Assembly: GCF_028736155.1 (NCBI RefSeq)
Contig: NZ_CP117879.1
Location: 3,038,001 to 3,102,000, forward strand
Direction: 5' to 3'
DNA length: 64,000 nt
From: Flavobacterium sp. KACC 22763
GTDB lineage: Bacteria; Bacteroidota; Bacteroidia; Flavobacteriales; Flavobacteriaceae
Positions 8,248 through 16,038 of the stretch are shown piece by piece. The translations under genes were made by a program, and so were the position numbers. How positions within the stretch are numbered: the first letter of the stretch is position 1; the number at the start of each line of letters is the position of its first letter. The notes below the pieces were generated by a model. That model searched no databases and was not told the origin of the DNA. It was given only the letters and a program-made list of their open reading frames with translations.

Positions 8248-8655
8248 ATGGAAATAACAATTTTAGAAACAAGAGATATCAACATTGATGATATTTTAGT
8301 TTTGTACAAAGCAAATGGATGGAGTTCAGCTAGTAAACCAAACGAATTGTACAACGGATTATTAAATTCAGAAACATTAGTAACGGCTTGGGAAGGCAAA
8401 AAACTTGTTGGACTTGGGAATGCAATTTCTGATGGATTCTTAACAGTTTATTATCCGCATTTACTAGTACTTCCTGAATATCAAGGAAAAGGAATTGGAA
8501 AATTGATTTTGGATAAAATGCAAGAAAAATACAGCAACTTTCACATGCAAATGTTAACGGCAGATGGGAAATCGGTTGATTTTTATAAAAAAAATGGTTT
8601 CGAAAGAGCTGGAAAAACAGAACCCATGTGGATTTATCAAGGGAATGAACATTAA
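8248..8655 (+). CDS. GNAT-family N-acetyltransferase
   Basis: A 135-residue small acetyltransferase. Motif A with the acetyl-CoA pyrophosphate loop QGKGIG (residues 79-84) is preceded by a beta strand ending LLVLPEY. Motif B is seen in DFYKKNGFERAG (111-122). The substrate cannot be told from sequence. It sits inside the trp operon between trpG and trpD, bracketed by direct copies of one 18-bp repeat (8217-8234 and 8705-8722), a sign that it may have arrived by recombination between repeats. A role in tryptophan metabolism is possible but unsupported. Confidence 0.88.
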   Translation: MEITILETRDINIDDILVLYKANGWSSASKPNELYNGLLNSETLVTAWEGKKLVGLGNAISDGFLTVYYPHLLVLPEYQGKGIGKLILDKMQEKYSNFHMQMLTADGKSVDFYKKNGFERAGKTEPMWIYQGNEH

Positions 8656-8663
8656 TAAAAGTA

Positions 8664-8722
8664 TTCAGTCTCAGTCACAGTAAAAAACTTAGAATCTCAG
8701 CATCTTAGAACCTTAGCAACTT
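8664..8722. repeat. CAGTCTCAG and CTTAG-type repeats before trpD
   Basis: Same two-part structure as the block before trpG: CAGTCTCAGTCACAGT (8667-8682), then four 8-bp CTTAG units ending 8 bp before the trpD ATG. Confidence 0.7.
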
Positions 8723-8730
8723 TAAAAAAA

Positions 8731-9723
8731 ATGAAAACAATATTAAATAAATTAATCAACCACGAAGTGCTTTCTAAAGAAGAAGCAAAACAGGTATTGA
8801 TTAATATATCAAGCGGTCAGTATAATCCAAGTCAGATTTCGGCATTTTTGACTGTTTTTATGATGCGAAGCATAACAATTGATGAACTTTCGGGCTTTCG
8901 TGAAGCTTTGTTAGATTTATGTATTCGTGTCGATTTATCAGCCTATAATACAATCGATTTGTGTGGAACGGGCGGTGACGGAAAAGACACTTTCAACATT
9001 TCAACTTTAGCTTCTTTTGTTTCTGCTGGAGCAGGAATAAAAGTGGCAAAACACGGAAATTACGGAGTTTCATCTATTTCTGGATCAAGCAACGTAATGG
9101 AAAAAATGGGAATTAAATTCAGTAACGATCCTTCGTTTTTAGAAAAATGTATAGATCAGGCTGGAATCTGTGTCTTGCACGCTCCCCTATTTCACCCAGC
9201 AATGAAAAATGTTGGACCAATTAGAAAAGAACTGGCGGTAAAAACATTCTTCAATATGTTAGGCCCAATGGTAAATCCATCATTCCCACAAAATCAATTG
9301 GTTGGGGTTTTCAATTTAGAGTTGGCAAGAATGTATGCGTATTTATATCAAAACACCGATGTGAATTTTACCATCTTACATTCGCTTGACGGATATGACG
9401 AAATTTCATTAACTGGCCCGACAAAAACAATTTCTAACCACATGGAAGGAATGTTGAATCCAGAAGATTTTGGCGTTCACCTTTTATCTCAAACTGAAAT
9501 CGAAGGCGGAAAAACCATCGAAGAATCAGCTGAAATCTTTACCAATATTATTTCAGGAAAAGGAAACGAAGCACAGAATAATGTAGTTTGTGCCAATGCC
9601 TCAATGGCAATTTCAACCGTTACAAAATGCTCTCCAAAAGAAGGATTTGAATTAGCAAAAGAAAGTTTATTGTCTGGAAAAGGACATCAAGCCTTAAAAA
9701 AATTACAAGAATTAAGTAAATAA
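8731..9723 (+). CDS. trpD: Anthranilate phosphoribosyltransferase
   Basis: A 330-residue enzyme joining anthranilate to PRPP to give N-(5-phosphoribosyl)anthranilate, the second pathway step. The PRPP-binding loop GTGGDGKDTFNIST (79-92) and the anthranilate-site KHGNYGVSSISGSSN (107-121) are intact, as is the conserved RKELAVKTFFNMLGP. It is a stand-alone TrpD, not fused to TrpG as in enterobacteria. It is preceded by a CTTAG repeat block and followed by an inverted repeat before trpC. Confidence 0.97.
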   Translation: MKTILNKLINHEVLSKEEAKQVLINISSGQYNPSQISAFLTVFMMRSITIDELSGFREALLDLCIRVDLSAYNTIDLCGTGGDGKDTFNISTLASFVSAGAGIKVAKHGNYGVSSISGSSNVMEKMGIKFSNDPSFLEKCIDQAGICVLHAPLFHPAMKNVGPIRKELAVKTFFNMLGPMVNPSFPQNQLVGVFNLELARMYAYLYQNTDVNFTILHSLDGYDEISLTGPTKTISNHMEGMLNPEDFGVHLLSQTEIEGGKTIEESAEIFTNIISGKGNEAQNNVVCANASMAISTVTKCSPKEGFELAKESLLSGKGHQALKKLQELSK

Positions 9724-9727
9724 AATT

Positions 9728-9800
9728 TTGTTTCAAGTTTCAGGTTTCAAGTTATTTTGAACGTTCTACATCTTGAAACATGAAACATGAAACGTGAAAC
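9728..9800. repeat. GTTTCAAG/CTTGAAAC inverted repeat between trpD and trpC
   Basis: The left half is built of TTTCAAGTTTCAGG words, the right half of their complements CTTGAAACATGAAAC. Together they can form a long imperfect hairpin ending about 10 bp before the trpC start. No T-tract follows, so read-through is expected. Confidence 0.65.
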
Positions 9801-9809
9801 AACACAACA

Positions 9810-10589
9810 ATGAACATTTTAGATAAAATAATAATAGATAAAAAAAGAGAAGTTGTTCTAAAGAAATCAATTATTCCAGTTTCTCAATTGGAAGCTTCTG
9901 TATTTTTTGGAAAACAGACTATTTCTCTTAGTCAGAAATTAAAAGAAAGTAATTCTGGAATTATCGCAGAACACAAACGCCGTTCTCCTTCAAAATCAAT
10001 CATCAACAATAATTTTACGGTTGAAGAAGTAGTAAAAGGTTACGAAAATGCTGGAGCTTGCGGAATCTCAGTTTTAACTGATGGAAAATATTTCGGTGGA
10101 TCACTAGATGATTTACTTTTAGCAAGAGCATCAGTAAATATTCCACTTTTGCGAAAAGAATTTATTGTAGACGAATATCAGATCTTAGAAGCAAAAGCAC
10201 ATGGAGCCGATTTGATTTTATTAATCGCTGCGGTTTTAACTCGTGACGAAATTAAATCTTTATCTGAATTTGCCAAAAGCTTAGGTTTAGAGGTTTTGTT
10301 AGAAGTTCACAATCAAGAAGAATTAGAAAAATCAATTATGCCGACTTTAGACATGATTGGTGTGAATAACAGAAACTTAAAAACATTTGAAGTAAGTTTA
10401 GATTTTAGCAAAGAATTAGCATCTCAAATTCCAAATGATTTTGTAAAAGTATCCGAAAGCGGCATTTCATCAATTGAAGCCATCCAAGAACTAAAACCAT
10501 ACGGCTACAAAGGTTTCTTAATTGGAGAAAACTTCATGAAAACCGATAATGCGGGACAAGCAGCAACGGAATTTATTAGTAGAATATAA
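9810..10589 (+). CDS. trpC: Indole-3-glycerol phosphate synthase
   Basis: A 259-residue (beta/alpha)8-barrel enzyme that decarboxylates and closes the ring of carboxyphenylamino-deoxyribulose phosphate, the fourth pathway step. The catalytic EHKRRSPS (54-61) holds the general-acid lysine. GVNNRNL, KVSESGI and GFLIGENFM mark the later active-site and phosphate-binding loops. Monofunctional, unlike the TrpC-TrpF fusion of E. coli. Translation starts at the ATG at 9810, 10 bp after a repeat block. Confidence 0.97.
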   Translation: MNILDKIIIDKKREVVLKKSIIPVSQLEASVFFGKQTISLSQKLKESNSGIIAEHKRRSPSKSIINNNFTVEEVVKGYENAGACGISVLTDGKYFGGSLDDLLLARASVNIPLLRKEFIVDEYQILEAKAHGADLILLIAAVLTRDEIKSLSEFAKSLGLEVLLEVHNQEELEKSIMPTLDMIGVNNRNLKTFEVSLDFSKELASQIPNDFVKVSESGISSIEAIQELKPYGYKGFLIGENFMKTDNAGQAATEFISRI

Positions 10590-10595
10590 TTTTGG

Positions 10596-10737
10596 TTTGC
10601 CACGAATTACACCAATTAACACGAATTTAATTAGTGGAAATTCGCGCAATTCGTGGCAAAAAAACACAAAACTTTGCGAACTTTTTCGCATTCATAACAC
10701 AATACAATAGAAAAAAACTTAGCGCGCTTTGCGCTAA
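10596..10737. repeat. GCCACGAATT inverted repeat plus small hairpin before trpF
   Basis: 13-bp perfect arms lie at 10596-10608 and 10648-10660 (TTTGCCACGAATT and its complement), with further imperfect symmetry inside. A second hairpin lies at 10719-10737 (TTAGCGC/GCGCTAA). This 162-bp spacer is the longest inside the trp gene run apart from the leader. Confidence 0.75.
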
Positions 10738-10751
10738 AAAAACACAACGAA

Positions 10752-11384
10752 ATGAAACTCAAAATATGCGGTATGAAATATCCTGAAAATATTCTCGAAG
10801 TAGGCGCGCTTTTGCCTGACTATATGGGATTTATTTTCTGGGAAAAGTCCGCTAGATATTGCAACGGGAATGTTCCCGAATTGATAAAGACAATCAAAAA
10901 AATGGGCGTTTTTGTCGATCAGAGTCAGGAAGAAATTCTAGAAAAAGTCACAAAATACAATTTACAAGCCGTTCAATTACACGGAAATGAATCGGTTGAA
11001 TTTTTAACGAAATTAAAAAATCAATTGCCAAAGAAAATTGAAATCATAAAAGTATTTTCTGCAGATGAAAATTTTGATTTTGAAATAATTAAGCCTTTTG
11101 AAGCGGTCAGCGATTATTTTTTGTTTGACACCAAAGGAAAACTTCCAGGAGGAAACGGAACAACTTTCGATTGGACCATATTAAAAAAATACAATTCCAA
11201 AAAACCTTTCTTTTTGAGCGGTGGCATCGGAATGAAGGAATTAAAAGCTATTGAAGAAATTTCAAAAACCAATTTACCAATCTACGCTGTCGATGTAAAT
11301 AGTAAATTTGAAATTGAACCAGGGCTAAAAAATAAAAATCTATTAAGCAACTTCAAACGCAAATTTGATGTTGCCAACTTTTAA
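10752..11384 (+). CDS. trpF: Phosphoribosylanthranilate isomerase
   Basis: A 210-residue (beta/alpha)8-barrel isomerase for the third pathway step. The N-terminal KICGM (3-7) carries the catalytic cysteine. VQLHGNE, the LFDTKG segment with the catalytic Asp, LPGGNGTTFDW, FLSGGIG and AVDVNSKFE are all family landmarks. Length is normal. It ends 11 bp before trpB, the tightest spacing in the operon. Confidence 0.96.
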   Translation: MKLKICGMKYPENILEVGALLPDYMGFIFWEKSARYCNGNVPELIKTIKKMGVFVDQSQEEILEKVTKYNLQAVQLHGNESVEFLTKLKNQLPKKIEIIKVFSADENFDFEIIKPFEAVSDYFLFDTKGKLPGGNGTTFDWTILKKYNSKKPFFLSGGIGMKELKAIEEISKTNLPIYAVDVNSKFEIEPGLKNKNLLSNFKRKFDVANF

Positions 11385-11395
11385 AATTTAAAAAA

Positions 11396-12577
11396 ATGAG
11401 TTTTAACGTTAACGAAAAAGGATATTACGGAGAATTTGGAGGAGCTTATATTCCGGAAATGTTATATCCAAACGTAGAAGAATTACGCCAAAAATACTTA
11501 AGTATTATGGACGAACCTGACTTTAAAGCAGAGTTCAACCAATTGCTTAAAGATTATGTGGGACGCCCTAGTCCGTTGTATTTTGCAAAACGCTTGTCTG
11601 AAAAATACAATACCAAAGTTTATCTAAAAAGAGAAGACTTAAACCATACGGGAGCACACAAAGTAAACAACACCATTGGACAAATCTTACTTGCAAAACG
11701 TTTGGGCAAAAAAAGAATTATTGCCGAAACTGGAGCTGGTCAACACGGTGTTGCAACTGCAACAGTTTGCGCTTTAATGGGAATTGAATGCATCGTTTAT
11801 ATGGGCGAAATTGACATTGCACGTCAGGCACCAAACGTAGCGCGTATGAAAATGTTAGGCGCAGAAGTTCGTCCGGCACTTTCAGGTTCAAGAACTTTAA
11901 AAGATGCAACTAACGAGGCAATCCGCGATTGGATCAATAATCCTGTAGATACACATTATATTATTGGGTCTGCAATTGGACCGCATCCTTATCCTGATAT
12001 GGTGACGCGTTTTCAGAGTATCATTTCAGAAGAAATCAAATGGCAGTTGAAAGAAAAAGAAGGACGCGAAAATCCTGATTACGTTGTGGCTTGTATCGGT
12101 GGAGGAAGTAATGCTGCTGGAACATACTATCACTTTTTGCATGAGCCAGAAGTTGGAATTATTGCCGTTGAAGCAGCTGGAAAAGGAGTTGATAGCGGTC
12201 ATAGTGCGGCAACAAGCAAACTAGGTAAAGTTGGTGTTATACATGGCTGTAAAACGCTTTTAATGCAAACTCCTGATGGACAAATTACAGAACCGTATTC
12301 TATTTCAGCTGGATTAGATTATCCTGGAGTTGGTCCATTACATGCACATTTGGCACAAACAGGGCGCGGCGAATTTTTCTCTGTTACCGATGACGATGCT
12401 ATGAATGCTGGTTTACAGCTTACAAAATTAGAAGGAATTATTCCAGCAATAGAAAGCGCACACGCGTTTGCGGTTTTAGATCAAAAAAAATTCAAACCAA
12501 GCGACATTGTTGTAATAAGTCTTTCTGGACGTGGCGATAAAGATTTAGATAATTACATTGATTACTTTAAATTGTAA
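11396..12577 (+). CDS. trpB: Tryptophan synthase beta chain
   Basis: A 393-residue pyridoxal-phosphate enzyme that condenses indole with serine. HTGAHKVNN holds the PLP lysine (Lys89), ETGAGQHG (111-118) holds the catalytic glutamate, and CIGGGSNAAG (233-242) binds the cofactor phosphate. It is a TrpB1-type sequence. Its partner trpA lies 1.2 kb downstream, after two unrelated genes. That separation is uncommon, because the two chains form an alpha2-beta2 complex that channels indole. Confidence 0.98.
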   Translation: MSFNVNEKGYYGEFGGAYIPEMLYPNVEELRQKYLSIMDEPDFKAEFNQLLKDYVGRPSPLYFAKRLSEKYNTKVYLKREDLNHTGAHKVNNTIGQILLAKRLGKKRIIAETGAGQHGVATATVCALMGIECIVYMGEIDIARQAPNVARMKMLGAEVRPALSGSRTLKDATNEAIRDWINNPVDTHYIIGSAIGPHPYPDMVTRFQSIISEEIKWQLKEKEGRENPDYVVACIGGGSNAAGTYYHFLHEPEVGIIAVEAAGKGVDSGHSAATSKLGKVGVIHGCKTLLMQTPDGQITEPYSISAGLDYPGVGPLHAHLAQTGRGEFFSVTDDDAMNAGLQLTKLEGIIPAIESAHAFAVLDQKKFKPSDIVVISLSGRGDKDLDNYIDYFKL

Positions 12578-12633
12578 TAAAAGTATTAATTTGCACATCT
12601 CTAATCGCAACTATTAACGAGAAAAATATAATT

Positions 12634-12954
12634 ATGGAAAAGTTATTCTCATACGGAACATTAAGATCGAAACAAGTTCAAATGCAGATTTTTAAAAAAG
12701 TATTAGTTGGAACTCCAGATCAGCTCTTGGGTTATAAACTAAAAAGTTTACAGATCGAAGAAGAATTTGGAATGGCAGATTATGTGGTTGCAATTGCAAG
12801 TGAAAACGCGGAAGAAAATATACATGGTGTTGTCTTTAATGTTACCAGTGCAGATTTAGCAAAAGTAGATTTATTTGAATCTAATTCGTACCGAAGAGTT
12901 CAGGTTAAACTGCAATCAGGAACAGTAGCTTGGGTTTATACCGAAAATAAATAA
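12634..12954 (+). CDS. Gamma-glutamylcyclotransferase-like (AIG2/GGCT) protein
   Basis: A 106-residue protein with the N-terminal substrate-loop motif LFSYGTLR (residues 4-11) typical of the GGCT/AIG2 fold. The rest is a compact beta-barrel-like domain with VDLFESNSYRRVQVKL, in which the glutamate is a candidate for the catalytic residue of the family. It may release 5-oxoproline from gamma-glutamyl compounds, but many AIG2-like proteins have no known activity. It is separated by only 4 bp from the nitrilase-like gene, so the two are probably translationally coupled. Both are wedged between trpB and trpA. Confidence 0.8.
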   Translation: MEKLFSYGTLRSKQVQMQIFKKVLVGTPDQLLGYKLKSLQIEEEFGMADYVVAIASENAEENIHGVVFNVTSADLAKVDLFESNSYRRVQVKLQSGTVAWVYTENK

Positions 12955-12958
12955 CAAA

Positions 12959-13696
12959 ATGATTTTAGCGGCCGCACAGACAAAACCAAAACGTGGAAAT
13001 ATTGCTTCAAATTTATTAGACCATTATCGGCTTATTGAATTGGCGGCACAAAATGGAGCTCAATTGATCGCTTTTCCTGAAATGTCAATTACTGGATATG
13101 AAAGAGAAAATGCTTTGGAAATGGCTTTTGCCGAAGATGATTATAGAATAGACCATCTGAAAGATTTGGCAACCGACAATAATATTGTCATTATTACTGG
13201 CGCTCCAATTTTAATTGAAGATCAGTTGTTTATTGGCGAATTTATAATTGCTCCCAACGATTCGGTTTCTATTTATACGAAACAGTTTCTGCATGAAGGC
13301 GAAGATGAATTTTTCCAATCTTCTTTTGATAATAATCCAATGGTTACGATTGAAGATCAAAATATTGCATTTGCGATTTGTGCTGATATTGATAATCCGA
13401 AACATCCTGAAAATGCAGCAAAAAATAACGCAGACATTTATATTGCGAGCATTTTCTTTTCGCCAAACGGAATTCCAAATGCATACAGAGATTTACAAAA
13501 TTATGCTGAAAAACATCAAATGAATGTTCTGATGTCTAATTTCAGTGGTGAATCTTGGGGTTCACCTTCGGCTGGACAAAGCGCTTTTTGGAATAATAAA
13601 GGCGAATTAATTGCACAAATGAATGATTCTGACTCTGGATTATTGTTGGTTGAAAAACAAAATGATAATTGGATAAGTAAAATCATAACACTTTAA
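12959..13696 (+). CDS. Carbon-nitrogen hydrolase (nitrilase superfamily)
   Basis: A 245-residue amidase or carbamoylase-type enzyme. The Glu-Lys-Cys catalytic triad is visible: Glu41 in AFPEMSITGYE, Lys108 in IYTKQFLH, and Cys141 in FAICADIDNP. The family hydrolyses nonpeptide C-N bonds, and the substrate here is unknown. It begins 4 bp after the GGCT-like gene. The pairing suggests action on a gamma-glutamyl or glutathione-derived amide, as in deaminated-glutathione repair by Nit1-type amidases, but that is inference. A 28-bp inverted repeat follows and separates it from trpA. Confidence 0.88.
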   Translation: MILAAAQTKPKRGNIASNLLDHYRLIELAAQNGAQLIAFPEMSITGYERENALEMAFAEDDYRIDHLKDLATDNNIVIITGAPILIEDQLFIGEFIIAPNDSVSIYTKQFLHEGEDEFFQSSFDNNPMVTIEDQNIAFAICADIDNPKHPENAAKNNADIYIASIFFSPNGIPNAYRDLQNYAEKHQMNVLMSNFSGESWGSPSAGQSAFWNNKGELIAQMNDSDSGLLLVEKQNDNWISKIITL

Positions 13697-13699
13697 GTT

Positions 13700-13780
13700 C
13701 CTGCAAGGTTTTCAAAACCTTGTAGGTATAATTAAATTACATAAAATAAGAAACCTACAAGGTTTTGAAAACCTTGCAGG
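13700..13780. repeat. 28-bp perfect inverted repeat, each arm itself palindromic
   Basis: Arm 13700-13727 is the exact reverse complement of 13753-13780 with a 25-bp AT-rich spacer. Each arm contains a CAAGGTTTT/AAAACCTTG palindrome, so either a single long stem or two short hairpins can form. trpA starts 18 bp after the right arm. Confidence 0.9.
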
Positions 13781-13797
13781 AGAAAAACATACTAAAA

Positions 13798-14559
13798 ATG
13801 AACAGAATAACTCAAAAATTACAAGAAGATAAAAAGATCCTTTCGATCTATTTTTCTGCGGGATATCCCAACTTAAATGATACCGTGCAGATTATTCAGG
13901 ATTTAGAAAAAAACGGAGTTGATTTAATCGAAATCGGACTTCCTTTCAGTGATCCTTTGGCAGACGGACCGACAATTCAGGCGAGTTCTACACAAGCGCT
14001 TCATAACGGAATGACAACCCAAATTCTTTTTGATCAGCTGAAAAACATTCGCGAAAGCGTAAAAATTCCGTTGATTATTATGGGATATTTTAATCCGATG
14101 TTACAATACGGAGTTGAAGCTTTTTGCCAGAAATGTGCCGAAATCGGAATTGACGGTTTAATTATTCCTGACCTTCCGGTTGATGTTTATGCTGATGAAT
14201 ACAAAGCGATTTTTGAAAAATATGGTTTGATCAATGTTTTCTTGATTACGCCACAAACTTCAGACGAAAGAATTCGTTTTATTGATAGCGTTTCAAACGG
14301 ATTTATCTACATGGTAAGTTCTGCAAGCGTTACAGGATCACAATCTGGTTTTGGTGATGTTCAAGAAAGCTATTTTGAAAGAATCTCTAATCTGAATTTG
14401 AAAAATCCTCAAATTGTAGGTTTCGGAATTTCAAATAAAGAAACTTTTAATCAAGCTACAAAATATGCTAAAGGTGCTATTATTGGAAGTGCTTTTATCA
14501 AACATTTAAGCGAAAGCGGAAGTGGGAAAATTGCTGAGTTTGTTAAGGAGATTCGATAA
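13798..14559 (+). CDS. trpA: Tryptophan synthase alpha chain
   Basis: A 253-residue (beta/alpha)8-barrel that cleaves indole-3-glycerol phosphate to indole and glyceraldehyde 3-phosphate. The catalytic acids lie in LIEIGLPFSDPLADGP (Glu46 and Asp57). The later YMVSSASVTG and VGFGISNKE segments bind the substrate phosphate. The ATG at 13798 is preferred over an in-frame TTG at 13765, because the TTG lies in the right arm of the repeat and would add non-conserved residues. It is the last trp gene. Confidence 0.97.
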   Translation: MNRITQKLQEDKKILSIYFSAGYPNLNDTVQIIQDLEKNGVDLIEIGLPFSDPLADGPTIQASSTQALHNGMTTQILFDQLKNIRESVKIPLIIMGYFNPMLQYGVEAFCQKCAEIGIDGLIIPDLPVDVYADEYKAIFEKYGLINVFLITPQTSDERIRFIDSVSNGFIYMVSSASVTGSQSGFGDVQESYFERISNLNLKNPQIVGFGISNKETFNQATKYAKGAIIGSAFIKHLSESGSGKIAEFVKEIR

Positions 14560-14659
14560 ATTATTTATATGAATTATTCATAGATCGCGTTTAAAAACAA
14601 TTTTTAAATACCGTTTTTAATTTTAAGAATCTGTAAACATAACCTCTTCAAATATTTTA

Positions 14660-14667
14660 TACCTTTG
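14660..14667 (+). promoter_or_regulatory. -7 box of the toxin-antitoxin pair
   Basis: TACCTTTG fits TAnnTTTG and ends 16 bp before the antitoxin ATG. It makes the pair a separate transcription unit from the trp genes. Confidence 0.6.
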
Positions 14668-14683
14668 AATAAAATCAAATATT

Positions 14684-14926
14684 ATGGATTTAGAAGCTCG
14701 CAAAATATCATTTGTACAAGAATTTCTTAGATTGCAAAATGAAGAAATAGTAAATCAGCTCGAAAATTTGCTTCATGAACAAAAAGTGCAATTATTGGAT
14801 TTGGAAATGAAACCGATGAGTTTAGATCAATTTAATAATGAAATTGATCAATCTATAAATGATGTTGCTCAAGGTCGAATTACTTCAGCTAAAGATTTAA
14901 AATCAAGAATTCAAAAATGGGATTAA
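14684..14926 (+). CDS. Antitoxin-like component of a ParE/RelE-type module
   Basis: An 80-residue, mostly helical, charged protein. It resembles the short 'addiction module' antitoxin components of Bacteroidota that wrap around a RelE/ParE toxin. The C-terminal half (MSLDQFNNEIDQSINDVAQG followed by SAKDLKSRIQKW) looks like the toxin-binding region. No DNA-binding fold is obvious, so autoregulation is uncertain. Its last 10 bases overlap the toxin gene, a hallmark of such pairs. Assignment rests mainly on size, order and the downstream partner. Confidence 0.8.
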   Translation: MDLEARKISFVQEFLRLQNEEIVNQLENLLHEQKVQLLDLEMKPMSLDQFNNEIDQSINDVAQGRITSAKDLKSRIQKWD

Positions 14927-15234
14927 CTGTTTACTGGACTCAATTTGCCGAGGATAAACTAACAGATATTTTTGAATATTATAAATATAAAGCTGGAATA
15001 AAAGTTGCAAAAGCATTGATAGATGGTTTAGTAGATTCTTCTCTTTCACTTGAACATAATGCTTATGGTGGCCAGAAAGAAGAACTTTTATCAGAAAGAA
15101 TTCAGAATTTTAGATATTTAGTTTTTAAAAATTATAAAATTATTTACTGGATTGATGAATACAGAAATGTTGTGTATGTTACCAACGTATTTGACACCAG
15201 ACAAAATCCGATCAAAATAAAATTAGACAAATAA
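14917..15234 (+). CDS. RelE/ParE-family toxin
   Basis: A 105-residue protein with the RelE/ParE fold pattern. The N-terminal strand LTVYWTQFAEDKLTDIFEYY leads into a helix, followed by RYLVFKNYKIIYWIDEYRNVVYVTNVFDTRQNP, which contains the typical Arg-Tyr/Lys-Ile strand and the C-terminal strand. RelE members cut mRNA on the ribosome and ParE members poison gyrase. The sequence alone does not decide between them. It overlaps the antitoxin gene by 10 bp and is closed by an intrinsic terminator. Confidence 0.88.
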   Translation: MGLTVYWTQFAEDKLTDIFEYYKYKAGIKVAKALIDGLVDSSLSLEHNAYGGQKEELLSERIQNFRYLVFKNYKIIYWIDEYRNVVYVTNVFDTRQNPIKIKLDK

Positions 15235-15243
15235 ACTCCTTAA

Positions 15244-15276
15244 GAGCTGAAATACTAAAGTGTTTCAGCTTTTTTA
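15244..15276 (+). terminator. Terminator of the toxin-antitoxin operon
   Basis: AGCTGAAA (15245-15252) pairs with TTTCAGCT (15263-15270), followed by a T-run. It separates the module from the efflux operon. Confidence 0.88.
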
Positions 15277-15349
15277 TTTTAACTAATTAAAGAACAAATT
15301 AACATAAATTATCGAAAACGTCTTATGTTAATATTATGTTAAAATAAAA

Positions 15350-15387
15350 TTAAACAAGCGTTTAAATTAAACAAGTGTTTAATTTTG
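15350..15387 (+). promoter_or_regulatory. Efflux operon promoter with twin TetR operators
   Basis: Two copies of TTAAACAAGyGTTTAA (15350-15365 and 15367-15382) form inverted half-sites TTAAAC-N4-GTTTAA with centres 17 bp apart. The second runs into the -7 box TAATTTTG (15380-15387). The first gene of the operon is a TetR repressor, so these are its probable operators. Bound repressor would cover the promoter core. Confidence 0.8.
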
Positions 15388-15408
15388 CATCCGATTAGAA
15401 ACAATACC

Positions 15409-16038
15409 ATGTCACACATCGAATTGAACGATAAAAAAATTCAGATTCTTAATGTTGCAGAAAGACTTTTTTCTGAGAAAGGATTTGAGGGTACATCGAT
15501 ACGGGATATCTCCAAAGAGGCCAAAATTAACATTGCTATGGTCTCTTATTATTTTGGTTCAAAAGAAAGGCTACTTGAAGCTCTGATTTTTCACAAAACT
15601 GTTGATTTAAAACTACAACTCGAAAATTTATTGCAAGAAGACATAGAACCTCTTGAAAAAGTCAATAAATTAATCGAAATTTACATCAACAGAATTTGCC
15701 TTAACAAAGGGATTTACAGGGTTTTACATTTTGAACTTTATAACAAAAAGAGAGAAAAAAGCCTTCAAGCTTTTACTGAACTTAAAAAAGGAAATTTAAA
15801 ATCGGTAGAAAGCATTATCAAACAAGGTCAAGCCCAAGGAGTTTTTAGAAAAGATGTTAACATCCAACTCATTACGCCTACGATTATCGGAACCTTTTTT
15901 CACTTTCACATGAATCGCTCTTTCTTCGAAGAAATATTTGATTTAAAAACAGAAGAAATGTTTAACAATTACATTAAAAACGATCTTACAAAGCACATTC
16001 AACAAACTATAAAAGCGCTACTTGTTTATGAAAATTAG
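15409..16038 (+). CDS. TetR/AcrR-family repressor of the efflux operon
   Basis: A 209-residue regulator. The N-terminal helix-turn-helix is clear: AERLFSEKGFEGTSIRDIS then AKINIAMVSYYFGSKERLLEAL (split over residues 14-57). The C-terminal ligand domain is variable and helical. It opens a four-gene operon with TolC, HlyD and EmrB components. Its 3' end overlaps the TolC gene's 5' end by 11 bp, so translation is probably coupled. The ATG at 15409 is used. An in-frame TTG at 15385 lies in the -7 box and cannot be translated. It presumably represses until a drug or bile-like compound binds. Confidence 0.92.
   Translation: MSHIELNDKKIQILNVAERLFSEKGFEGTSIRDISKEAKINIAMVSYYFGSKERLLEALIFHKTVDLKLQLENLLQEDIEPLEKVNKLIEIYINRICLNKGIYRVLHFELYNKKREKSLQAFTELKKGNLKSVESIIKQGQAQGVFRKDVNIQLITPTIIGTFFHFHMNRSFFEEIFDLKTEEMFNNYIKNDLTKHIQQTIKALLVYEN

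Noticed and set aside
12583..12633. Terminator or attenuator after trpB
   Set aside because: No stem with a T-run could be found in the spacer before the GGCT-like gene, so transcription probably continues.
13765..13797. Upstream TTG start for trpA
   Set aside because: It lies in the right arm of the 28-bp inverted repeat and adds residues not fitting the TrpA family N-terminus. The ATG at 13798 begins the conserved sequence.
15385..15408. In-frame TTG start for the efflux TetR gene
   Set aside because: It lies within the TAATTTTG -7 promoter box, so it would not be in the transcript as a start codon. The ATG at 15409 is better supported.
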